From NCBI GenBank assembly GCA_028023455.1, contig JAQFVV010006642.1, forward strand, positions 498,001 through 562,000: a DNA stretch of 64,000 bases. The letters are read 5' to 3'. Numbering within the stretch: position 1 is the stretch's first letter; every line of letters starts with the position of its first letter. A program made the translations under genes and the position numbers. The notes beneath the pieces were generated by a model. It worked only from the letters and a program-made list of their open reading frames with translations. It ran no database searches and was not told the DNA's origin. This stretch comes from Epiperipatus broadwayi. Taxonomy: Eukaryota > Onychophora > Udeonychophora > Euonychophora > Peripatidae. Shown one piece after another: positions 1-10,200 of this stretch.

Positions 1-629
1 ACATCAGCTCAAGGAGAAGTTCAAAGTATTGTAAAAAAAATTTTTAAAAGATTTCATTTCAATTATTCTAGGACCCAAGATTAAGTTACAATCTTGTAGC
101 AGAGCGTTTTCTAGGTTTTAATTTGTTTATTAAGTTTCCAAAATTGATCAAGTGTTACGGAGAAGGTTTTATAACCTTCCAAGATGGATGCTGACTGTCA
201 AAGTCAGAATAAGCAAGCATTGAGTAGTATTAAACTTAATGACATATTGAGAAGCGATCAAGTAATTCCGGAAGTATTTAAACAATCTAAATCAATTAAA
301 AATAGTTCAGAAAGATGTTTAGAGATGAAAGAACTAAAAGAAGTTCAGAAAAAAATGAAATTTGAGGGAAATAAAAAACTGTTTTAAAGAAAAATTCAAA
401 CGGTACTAAAAATACGGTAGATATTGGGCTAAAGATCAATGAAAACATTGAGATACAGCAAATTAAAGTTGATACAATGAAACATAAGCTAAATATTAAT
501 GATATTGCCACGTTTCATGGAAATCTGTCAGAAAATAAAGTTGTAGGCGGGTCCGTCACAAAACTACTAAAATCTAAAACGATAATTAAAAATCACGGGA
601 ATTTTGTCACAAGAGAGGGCGCTGTGCCC
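1..629 (+). pseudogene. Degraded coding-like segment, possibly the 5' part of a retrotransposon ORF1
   Basis: This lysine- and asparagine-rich stretch holds two short open frames, 184-387 and the part of 477-752 before about 630. Neither contains a motif I recognise. It sits upstream of zinc-knuckle ORF1 pieces on the same strand, with a LINE 3' fragment (630-1487) lying between. The simplest reading is that it is the 5' end of the same ORF1, later split by that insertion. This is inference: I could not see a target-site duplication that would prove the split. It could equally be unrelated AT-rich DNA that happens to stay open. Confidence 0.3.
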
Positions 630-1487
630 CAAATTCAAGGAGAAATGGGATGGTCAATTTTTCATATGAGAGATGCAAAAAGTAAAATGAAAATGTTTGG
701 TAGATTGCAGTTTATGGATAATAAAAGAATAGCTAAAATAGTATTTAATTAGGTTATGAGTAAAGGGCAGGTAACAAGATGGGTGAGAAAGGTAATGCGG
801 TATGCAAAAGATTTGGATAAAGAATTTATATCAGTATATTTGTACAAAAGATGGGATGATTGTGTTAAGAGGATTATTGAGTGTTATAGTAGTAAGAAAT
901 GGGATAAAAGAATAAATTTATTAATAAAGACTAGGGAGTTGGAGAAATGGAGAAATAGTATGGAGAGTAAAAAGAGTTTAAATATATATAGAAATAAACA
1001 GAATATTAGGTGTGAGTTAATATATGATAATAGTAAGGAAAGTAGTTTATTGTTTAAGGCTCGAACGGGATCTTTAGCTACAAAAGAATATACATGTAAA
1101 TGGAAAAATATGGGTGATTTATTTTGTAAATTATGTAAGGAAGGAATTGAAAATATTAGGCATTTGTTAATTGAATGTAAATGCTTGAAAACAGAAAGGG
1201 TACATATAATGAAGTTGTGGAAAAATAAATATGAAAAGAGTGATTATACAGAAAGTGAATTATTGGTTTTTATGCTGGGTTTGGGAAAAGATAAGGGGAA
1301 TTTAGATATAAAGGTTATAGAGTTGACAAAAATTATGTTGTGGAAATGGGATAGAGCAGATTATGGGCAAATTTAGAGTGGGGAATGTAAAAGAAAGTGG
1401 CTAACAGGTTTATCTGGGCATAATTGCTGAGATATTTTTGACTTCGTTTAAGGTGAAGCCATAATACATCACATCACATCACATATA
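630..1487 (+). mobile_element. LINE-Z copy 1: 3'-terminal fragment of a non-LTR retrotransposon
   Basis: The fragment encodes only the C-terminal part of a LINE ORF2, beginning at the conserved QGEMGWS stretch. It matches the minus-strand copy at 56556-58277 along its length, including the WVRKVM and LLIECK segments. A tryptophan codon in that copy (FNWVM) is a TAG stop here at 750-752, so the reading frame is broken once but otherwise stays open to 1376. A CX2C...HX4C cluster (CKLCKEG...HLLIEC) looks like the C-terminal zinc-binding motif seen in several LINE clades. The element ends in short ACATC repeats at about 1450-1485, a typical LINE 3' tail. No reverse transcriptase motif is left. 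The LINE clade is unresolved. Confidence 0.7.
756..1376 (+). pseudogene. C-terminal part of LINE-Z ORF2 protein, after an internal stop
   Basis: The 206-codon frame continues the frame that opens at 477 and is stopped at 750-752. It is the C-terminal region of a LINE ORF2 beyond the RT domain, not a complete gene. Around residues 120-145 it carries Cys and His residues in a zinc-finger-like arrangement. The equivalent minus-strand region at 56692-56910 differs by scattered substitutions, so the two copies diverged independently. The first Met is an internal methionine of the original protein, not a real start. No function is expected. Confidence 0.65.
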
Positions 1488-1621
1488 GAAGCAGAACTGG
1501 AACGAAACAAAGACGAATATCACCCAAGAGACTCTACATTGATCAATATAAGAATAAATATTGAAGGACAAACTAAAAACCTCAGGAAAAGTACACAAAG
1601 TAATTATCTAGACAAAACCAT

Positions 1622-2281
1622 ATGACAATTAAAAGCCAAAGCTTGGAAAAAAGTAGAGAAAAAGTTACAGAAGCCCAGAAGTATTCAGTTGAACCTGCTA
1701 GTAAGAGCAATAATGCAGAACTAACACTTCCAACGTTTACAGAAAAGTTAAAAAAGGATACTAAGACTTCCAAATGGCAAGGTTTCAAAACCCCATATGC
1801 TAATGGCTTTCAAATGGAGCAGGGGGTTATGGGTCTTGGGAAAACTAGTCATGCTGGCATCTCCCATGGGGTTATGGGTCTTGGGAAAACTAGTCATGCT
1901 GGCATCTCCCATGAGAATAAATTTGAGAATGGCTTAATATATCATAATGCTGAGTCAAGTACGAACAACTCTAATCATGATAGAAATAATTTAATTCCAG
2001 AAGACTTTCAATCAGTCAATGATGAATTTAATAATAGAATTCCTCAGAAATTGTTTAATTCCTTTCTTAGCTTCCAGAATCAGTATACTTTAACATTGAG
2101 CACAACGAATAAAAAATGTGAACTTTTCATATTTCCAATAAATAAGCTATTGGTCTTAATCAAGGACTTAAATATCATTGATTCAATAAGAAGGGTCTAC
2201 TATCACCTTAAAAAATATATCACACTAGAATTTGAGAACACTTTAGCCAAAGAAAATTCAAAAGATCTCAAATGTTTCTAG
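1622..2281 (+). pseudogene. N-terminal/middle part of ORF1 (gag-like) protein
   Basis: This 219-codon frame is rich in Asn, Ser and Lys. It contains a perfect tandem duplication of a 15-residue unit (GVMGLGKTSHAGISH, twice) encoded by two 45-bp repeats at 1823-1912. The second half (hydrophobic and basic, around residues 140-219) may be the start of the RNA-binding core. The frame ends with TAG at 2279-2281, and the next ORF1 segment opens in the same frame at 2318 after further stops. In another frame, 2280-2360 stays readable, so compensating frameshifts are likely. No catalytic motif is expected in a protein of this kind. Confidence 0.4.
1823..1912 (+). repeat. Perfect 2 x 45-bp tandem duplication
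   Basis: Two adjacent identical 45-bp units (1823-1867 and 1868-1912) start with GGGGTTATGGG and keep the reading frame, adding 15 residues. Identity of the two units indicates a recent duplication inside an otherwise decayed frame. Confidence 0.9.
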
Positions 2282-2317
2282 ATGAAAAATATTTAGTGAA
2301 AACTGGAAAGACCAAGA

Positions 2318-2902
2318 TTGATAACAGGTATGGTATGGAATTGTCATGTGGCATTTGGAAAAGATGAATTGCAGGGACTATTAGTACAGTTTGGCTCTAT
2401 TGAACAGTTCACTTTTCTAATGGAAAAAAATGCAGGGATTCAGCTGCCATCCAATAACACAATATTTACAATGAGGCTGACTAAAGGCATCAGTCCACTG
2501 GATATACCATCTATTCTTGAGCAGAATAAAAGCCCGATATACATAGTAATTCGAGGAATTCAACTACAGTGTTATGGATGTGGAGACACTGGCCATTTAA
2601 TTAGGGCCTGTCCAAAAAGAGTATGCATAGAATGTGGGGAAAGCTATAGTGGATTTCACAAATGTACAATAACATCAAGCAATCCTTCACTTATAAATCA
2701 ACAATTAGAACTGGAATTAAAAGAATCTCATTTAAAAGATAAAGTGAAAACAAATAAGCTACATTATAAGGAAAATCAAGAAACCTTGCACAGTAGATTT
2801 GAAGATGGGACAAATGCAAGTCAAGCTAGAGATACAGCCAAAGAGATAAAGAAACAACCAGCACAGGCAGAACTGACCAACTCCAAATCAATACAATCTT
2901 GA
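2318..2902 (+). pseudogene. ORF1 segment with two CCHC-type zinc knuckles
   Basis: The 194-codon frame contains a canonical retroelement zinc knuckle, CX2CX4HX4C, at residues 85-98 (CYGCGDTGHLIRAC). A second Cys/His cluster, CX2CX7HXC, follows at 103-116. Such knuckles bind single-stranded nucleic acid in gag and in LINE ORF1 proteins. The preceding 80 residues would be the core that comes before the knuckles in Tx1-like ORF1 proteins. The following 80 residues are charged and low-complexity. The Met at 2318 is probably internal, because upstream ORF1 sequence lies in the same frame beyond stops. A cellular CCHC protein is the alternative, but the surrounding retroelement debris argues against it. 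Confidence 0.6.
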
Positions 2903-3267
2903 AGAATCTGAAGGCACATTAGAAGACATAGGTCAATTAAAAGAAGCTAACATGTTCAGTGATACAGAACTAAGTGAGAATGGTTCAACTCAAATGGGTA
3001 AAATGACACAAGGTGCAAGTTTCAAGAGAAAAAATAAGAATGGCTCTGGCTCGCAAACCGATGAGCATAGTGTTGTGGGCTAAAACATCGAGCTGGGTGG
3101 TGAGCAAGAAAAGAAAACTGAGGGTCTCTCAAGGAGAAGGAGAAAAAGGAAAAAAAGACAGAAGAAGTTTGCTCAACAGGAGTCAGGGGATGAGATGGAA
3201 ACTGAATCAGAAGGTCAGATAGTCAATGACCCAGAGATAATGAAACATGATATTTTAGCTCATCCCC

Positions 3268-3717
3268 ATGATCTTCAAATATATTGTTGAATCTAAAGGA
3301 GCATGCCTTTTTTGGAAGGGGCATGTATGTAGCAAGAATGAAGTAGGGCAGATAATTTCAGAAGAGGCAGATAATCCAGAGGAAAAAATCAATAACATAG
3401 AAGAGCAATGGAATGATGAGGCTTGTAGTGACAGGTCCGGAAGCAGGCAAGGTGAAGAAGTACAGGGTATCTCAGAAAAGTCTGATAATGCAGTTGAAGA
3501 ACTTGATAATGTAGAAGAGCAATGGAGTGATGAGGCTCATAGTGACAGTTCCGGAAGTGAGGAAGTAGATGGCTATCCAAAGGAAATGCAGCAACAAATT
3601 AGTACTAGTCCTGTGTGTACTGATGAAACAGAAAAAATCACAGATGATGAAGAAATAAGCTCACAAGAGGAAAATTTTGAACAGGAAAGCAATAGAAATT
3701 CAGAAATGGATTAAAGT
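3268..3717 (+). pseudogene. Acidic repeat-containing tail of ORF1
   Basis: The 148-codon frame is dominated by Glu, Asp and Ser. It holds two imperfect copies of a 38-residue unit (114-bp period, starting at 3361 and 3475), each with an IEEQW/VEEQW core followed by SDEA-like and SGS residues. Acidic tails occur in some LINE ORF1 proteins, but this composition is not diagnostic. The first residues up to about 30 have no acidic bias and may be out of frame with the original protein. No function can be assigned. Confidence 0.35.
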
Positions 3718-5871
3718 ATGAATTCCATAGGTGCGGTTTATACAAAGACATGGCAACATAGATGAAGTTTTAAGGATCTGTGAATTAAAGGACTTGGCAA
3801 TTCAAAGACGCTTATCAATCAATGGAGAAGACTAGGGTTATTGACTATAATATGATCTCAAGATTTCTTTTAAACAAATGTATTTACATCATGTAGTGGA
3901 TCAGTCACCTGCAGTTTTTTTCTTAATAAAAAAAAAAAACTATTTGTGATCGTTTTCCCAGAAGAGAGCGGGCTTGTGGGTCAAAATAATGTTTTACTGA
4001 TGATAGGATTGTATTTATTCTATAATATTCGTTCCCAATATGGTCATTAGTAATAAAAATAAACAAATTGAATAGAAGAAATCTGGTAAAAGGGAAGAAA
4101 AATAAATAATCGTATAGAGCTACCTTAAAAAAATGTTTTTAAAAACATGTAAATTTAGAATTCAAAACGAGAGATATCCTTCTGAAACATAAGTTGTCAG
4201 GTCGATTGCATTGCTGGTTCCTACCAGCACTTGAAATTCTTATGAATTCTCGAGCAATAAAACTTTTCAAAAGCGATAGGTTTAAAATCTGTCTATTAAT
4301 ATTATGGCATTAATTTTTAAATGGACTAAGTTTCCATTGCCATAAATAAATTTTCGAATATTATTCTCACTATCATTTTAAAATTACTAAATCTAGCATC
4401 TAATAGAGTATCTTTTTAGATGTGTTTAGAATATTTTACATATATGGAGAAGATGTAAATAAACTGCGGTCAAAAACTCACTAGGCATTCAATATAAATT
4501 GTCAATGTGAAATCAAACTAAGTCACTTTATTTAAACAACAATAAATTTCAAAGAAAAACCTGATTATAACATAAAACATGCTATTATTAATTACAACGC
4601 TAGCTACTAACCATAAAATAATATGGGTAGGAGGGCAGCACAAATAGAAAACAAAAAGGGTATTAATTAATCTTCAACATGATCAGAAATTAACCAAGCA
4701 TGCTATTGAACAGCTATTTATTTTGGTTCACGAGTTTCCGTGTGTATTTACTTATATTAATATATATAATCTCAAAATTTTAATTACAATTGCAGTCTTA
4801 AATTACAAAAATCAATTTGTTTTCAAGTCTTTTCCTTTATTACTTTTCCTACAGCTAAATTTTTGGATTAAGTGCAATCAATGCAGCCATGCTCTGTGCT
4901 TGGTAGTTGGCTTCGCAGCTCTGGCCCTGGAAATTTTTATGAACTCCGAGCAATAATGCCATGAACAATTTTTTTTAATGCAGCCATTTATTTTATTCCA
5001 TCTTTTAGATTTTTAGTAACTTTATTTTGCTTCTTTGTGTAATGCTGTCGATCGACAATGCTATCTCTTGACATAAACTTTCTTTCTCCCTTAAAGAATA
5101 ATCAAATAGTTATACTACGACAGATCATGTGACATTCTACCATTAAAAAGATAGATATACCCCAGATATAGGGATATTTATTAATGGCCACATTATCTTT
5201 GGCTAAACAACATAGGATACTTAATTGTTCTGAATAGTTTATCTCAATGATGAGGAATTGAATGCTTGGACTAAATATTCCTGATTTCATTGTCTGTAAA
5301 AAAATAACATTCTGATTGCCATTAACTCCATATTACTTTGTAATAACATATTTGATTTCAGAGCAATTAATTTTACCTTACGTTAATAAAATATCTTTCA
5401 ATTTAATTACACAGATATTACTTTTATAAATTAATAAGGATCATTTTTAACTAATCTAAAATATAATCATATATATTAGGTTGGGAAAAATGTTAACTGA
5501 TGAATACCTAATATAATTTGTTCCTATAAACAAATAATTAACCTTCAATTAATTATTCAAACCTGCTTTCAGTTTGTAAACTTTAAAATATATCTTTCTC
5601 ACATTTATAAACATATGTGATGATTAACGATTTTGAAATAGAACTCATGTAATCTGATTTTTATAATTTTTGTTACCTATTACCTTTACTTTGCTTAGTG
5701 TTAAACTATTATACCTTGGCCTTAACACGATATAACATTTTATCTCTAATTTTTGACTCACATTTCAAATTTTATATTGTGTTGTAAAACAATAAATATC
5801 AGTCAAAATAAGAGTCATAGATCACATGACCCAATTCTCTTAAGCTTGTAAGATATAAAACAAATGCTGGT
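3718..5871. other. AT-rich non-coding stretch
   Basis: I see no gene here. Two places, about 4190-4265 and 4880-4965, share an imperfect motif around GAATTCTCGAGCAATAA / GAACTCCGAGCAATAA, suggesting two old copies of one short repeat. The open frame at 4723-4956 lacks any recognisable domain and uses a non-ATG start, so I do not call it. Confidence 0.5.
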
Positions 5872-6150
5872 GTTGGGTTGGTATTTTTGGATCTAGTGCC
5901 TGAAGCTACCCTAAACTGTGGTATTTATTAAAGAGAAAGCATTTAAAATATCTGTTAGGATCCCCTCCCCCAAATCTCTGATAACTTTTAGATAAATGAT
6001 GGCTTTGGGTTGGTATTTTTAGATCTAGTGTCTGAAGATATCCTAGCGCCTTTCTGAGAAGTGCCAAAGTACGAAACAATGGTCAGAGGTTGGGGGGGGG
6101 GTCCTGACAGATATTTTAAATGCTTTCTCTTTAATAAATAGCACAGTTTA
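5872..6150. repeat. Fold-back repeat with embedded direct repeats
   Basis: Arms at about 5912-5983 and 6080-6150 are near-perfect reverse complements. They include the stretch AAAGAGAAAGCATTTAAAAT and a C-run/G-run pair, and are separated by about 95 bp. A second, direct repeat of about 40 bp (GGGTTGGTATTTTT...GATCTAGTG) occurs just before the left arm (about 5874-5913) and inside the loop (about 6005-6044). The layout suits a small non-autonomous DNA element or a rearranged SINE. I see no target duplication or coding sequence. Confidence 0.7.
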
Positions 6151-6374
6151 AATAGATGGTTACTTTCAGTATATATATAAAGTTATATATATATTCTTGT
6201 GTAGAATCTTTTAACCAACAAAAGTTTTTTGTCGAATATGTTGCTTACCACTTTTAATTATTGAACACTGCCATTTTATTGTATTTTTTCCTGATGAAAA
6301 CCAGTCTTTGGTTGAAATATTAAAGATAGCAGTTTCTTGTATTAGTAATTTTCTTTTTTTTTGGACAGGGTAAG

Positions 6375-6450
6375 GGGTTGATTTCCTTTAATTAGTTTTT
6401 TATATATAGTTTGGGTTGATTTCCTTTAATTAGTTTTTTATATATAGTTT
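6375..6450. repeat. Tandem duplication, 2 x 38 bp
   Basis: The unit beginning GGGTTGATTTCC starts at 6375 and again at 6413, essentially identical. It is a simple local duplication. Confidence 0.85.
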
Positions 6451-6595
6451 ACATATATTTATATATATATATATATTTAACACAGAAGAACCCGCAAAAT
6501 ATGTCATTTATATATATATACAATATCTTGGTCCTCTGTCAATGTAAATATAAAAGTACTACAACAGAAAATAAAATATATTGAATTAAATTACT

Positions 6596-6722
6596 AATTA
6601 AATACATGTATAGTATTTATATTTTAAGCTAGATGTGACTAGAGAGGATTTGAACCCAGACTCTTAAGCTTCCTTTAGTCATTTACTCCATCTTATACAA
6701 CCGATATACATGACCATGTACA
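6596..6722 (-). repeat. tRNA-like SINE remnant (copy a)
   Basis: On the minus strand this stretch contains GGGTTCAAATCC, a good B-box (tRNA T-arm) match, preceded by an anticodon-arm-like segment. It shares 39 identical bases at its left end with the copy at 7015, then diverges. It is probably a short tRNA-derived retroposon. A functional tRNA is unlikely because the acceptor ends do not pair by eye. Confidence 0.45.
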
Positions 6723-7014
6723 TGCAAAAAGATAAACGATCTCCAATGCACATATTTTCTGCAGAACCAGCACTCATCAGTTAGTCCAGATCATCACTTC
6801 TCACACACACATATATATATAATAAGTGCTTGGTTTATATTGATAGAAAATTTTCCAAACGTTAATGGACAAGTTTCAATTTTCTCCACTCTCCAACTCT
6901 TCAGCCATCTGTATCATTAAAAATCTGATGAAGGCATGTTCAGTGCCCAAGTTTGCCAATTTTTGTTATGTTATATCCAAGTGACCACAGCAAAATACAG
7001 ACTGAATATGTAAT

Positions 7015-7216
7015 AATTAAATACATGTATAGTATTTATATTTTAAGCTAGATATAATTAGAAATGTTTGGACCCAGACGTTCAAGTTTTTTTTAGTCAT
7101 CATCTCCATCTTATATAACTGATACACATGATCACATACATATGTATCAGCAGTATAAGATGGAGTGCATGACTAAAGAAAGCTTGAACATCTGGATTTA
7201 AATTCCTTCTAATTAA
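7015..7216. repeat. Inverted pair of the tRNA-like repeat (copies b and c)
   Basis: Copy b (about 7015-7125) resembles the repeat at 6596. A reverse-complement copy (about 7144-7216) follows after about 20 bp. Together they form an imperfect hairpin with arms of about 75 bp. The pair probably arose from two insertions in opposite orientation or from an inverted duplication. Confidence 0.6.
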
Positions 7217-10200
7217 ATAAAATAAAAAACAACCATCATTATGACACACACAGTCTAAAATATACCCAGTTTACTTAATTCCATTTAGTATATTTTATTC
7301 CCTGTTCTAGTATAACCATATTATATATATATATAGTAGGGTATTGAATTCAAATCCTACATAATTGTTTCCCAAAATACCTCAAAATGCTGAAGAAATA
7401 TATTTTATTCCACTGATTTATTAATCAAAGAAAAACAACACATAATTTAAATATCTATTAGTTATATAGTGAGCATATATAAATAGTTGTCTGTAGACAC
7501 AGACTCAATGAATGAATAATTTTCTAATTTTTCTTATTAGCCTCCTTAAAAATTAATTTATACTTAATAAATTCTAATTTTCTTTCTGTAATGATAATTT
7601 AATTCTACTTATCTTACTAATTTATTTTCTGAATTTTGAGTTATAGTTTTTAAAATGATTCAGATTACTTTTTAATAGGCAAGTTATATGTTGAATATCT
7701 GTGTGTGCCTGTATTTACAAACATAGACTTAAAACATTTACAGACACAGTTATGGGAAAGGTTTTATTCTAAATCATTTTATAATTTCTTTATAAGGAAT
7801 TATATTATTTAAGAACAATTATTCTTGTTTTATGCTAAAATAATGTCCAGCTGACAGTCTAGCTGACATTCTAAGGTCAATAGTTGGTAAAACAGAGATA
7901 GAGGTTAACTTTAGACTTGAGAAAAGGGCCATGTGGTAGAATAAAAATAAAGAGTCATGAATCAGCCATTGTAATTAACAAGTAATAAAGATCATTTTGG
8001 GGACCAGACTCAACAATCAATTTTAGAAAAAACTGTCAATTTTCAAAGACTTTGATTAGATGGTTTGATTAATGGGAACCATGTATTTTCTGGCAACAAA
8101 AAAATCTGTGGGGCCATGAGATAATCTAACTTGTATAAAAAGCTGAGAGGAGAAATAAACTAAATTGCTGAAGAGAGAAATCAGTCTTTGTTTTAAAATT
8201 TTTTTACATCAAAAATGATGGGCTAGGAAATATATATTTGTCAAGAGCCCCATCTGTCCATTCATAAACCATGCACATCTGAAGAGTTTGAATCCAGATA
8301 TTTAAAACATCATAGCTGATTGCTAGAGAAAAATGAAAAAAACTGATTGCTCACCTGTGCTTTTAAATCTAAATGAAGATAAGAAGTAAAATTCTGAAAT
8401 TTGTGAAACCATGCTATTTCATTTATACCATTTTCTGAGTTTAAATCTAAAGCAGAATGCTAAATATGTGAAAAACAGCAAATATCTATGGAGTATTAAA
8501 AGTAATTATACTGAGAAAAAATGAAACAATTCAAGTGCCAAATGGTCTTTATAAAATAAGTGGTTTCACCATCATCATCACAGTAAAAGAATTACAAGCC
8601 CAAGCCAAGAAAAGAATAGAACTGTTCCAGTAAATCACTGTAATTGGTAAATTTATGTGTGTTACAGATTAGTGTGTGGCTACTGTCAAATTTTAAACCT
8701 TCAACAACAAGCTGACTGTAAAATCATTGGACCCTTTGTTTTTGAAACTGCCTGTGCCTCAAAGAAGAATTCGTAATATGAATTTTAATTTTATTTTTGT
8801 TAGTGACTATTAAAAAATATTTTTAATAACAAATGCCTTTATATCTTTTTTTTGAATTCTGAACCTTAAAGCAAAATCAATTAAAAAGATTTTCTGTAAT
8901 AATAGATATTGCTTTGTTGATGAATTATGTATTCTTAAATTATTACATGTAACCATTTATGTATGTATTAATTTTTATAAAATGTATTATTGTATATTAA
9001 TTCAAAATTATGAAATATGTTGTTTATTATATGTCAAAAGGGTTTAATAATATTTTATTCATAATGGGGAGTAACACATACACATACGTAGTAATACAAT
9101 TATGCTTACTTTTACATATTTGTTGAATATGTGTGTAGAAAGTTTAACATTAAGAGAGTCGGATTTTTTTTAAATGGTTAGTGACTCCCATTGGTAAAAA
9201 GGGAGATAGGTAATTTGAAACTTATTTCTGTAAATGCTCTTATCTCTCTATAATCTGACTAACCTTTCTCTAATTAGTTCTCCTTTTTTTTAATATTATG
9301 TTTAAATTTATAAAGATGAAAATATATATGTTATATGCAATAGGCAGATGTGTGTCCATAGAATGTTTATTTTTAAAAAAAAAAAATTTTAAGATATAAG
9401 ATTTTTATGTATTCACTATAAAAATTAATGTGCACACACTACACTGGAATATGAACATTGAATTTACTTGTCATTAAAGGGACATTTATTCTCTAAAAAT
9501 ATATTATATATAATAACTATTTATGTGCTGATAAAATTAATAATTTTAAAAAGACATTTTAATATAAGACATTGGAAGAGATGAAAACATATATTACCTT
9601 TAAATTTTAAAAGACATAGAAGAGGAACTATAGGTTTGTTTTGTTTTTTAAGAATATTTATTTATTATTTTCTGATAATTGCAATTTTAATAATGTTTGT
9701 CTTTGAAACAAATTTTATTTGGACTTGTAAAAGCAAGAAATTTTAAAGATAAACTAAAAGTATAATTGCCAAACTTTCGATAAAAGTCTTAAATTTCCTA
9801 ACATAATAGTTGTCGTTTTATTTTGCTATTTAAAGAAAGAAAAATGTTTATTGGAAAAATATATCAAAAATAAATAATTTTTAAAAATTGAAACCTAAAC
9901 TTGTCTATTTGTTGTGCTAATTGTATTTATTTGGAATATATTTAGAAATAGTAATATGTCTAATTTATTGGAATCATGAACTCAAGAAATGTTTCCGATT
10001 TGGAGTACGTGCATAGAGAAAAATGGATTTAGTTACCTAAAATGGATATTTTAAATATAGAAGAATAAATTATTATTATCCTGGAGAAGATATACAGAAA
10101 GAGACTGTACAAACATCTTTTTATATCAGGATGAATGATAATTTTTGTGATTTTGAAGAATTTTAAAAGTCAACAATGATTTTTTTTTCTTCATTATTAA

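Larger units (their letters stand above)
1488..3717 (+). mobile_element. Broken ORF1 region of an L1/Tx1-like LINE
   Basis: Three consecutive open stretches on the plus strand (1622-2281, 2318-2902, 3268-3717) together resemble a LINE ORF1 (gag-like) protein: a low-complexity N-terminal part, a nucleic-acid-binding core, a double CCHC zinc knuckle and an acidic tail. Stops and probable frameshifts separate them, most clearly at 2279-2300 and 2900-3265. After the last stop, about 3790-3860 can be read as a few residues resembling a LINE ORF2 start, but no endonuclease or RT follows. The region is therefore 3'-truncated or interrupted. Assignment to the L1/Tx1 group is inference from the knuckle layout. 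The RT fragment at 16.8-19.2 kb could come from the same group, which I could not test. Confidence 0.5.

Noticed and set aside
7845-8207. A possible small LTR with TATAAAA (about 8136) and AATAAA (about 8153)
   Set aside because: No inverted ends, target duplication, primer site or second copy could be seen, and such signals arise often in AT-rich DNA.
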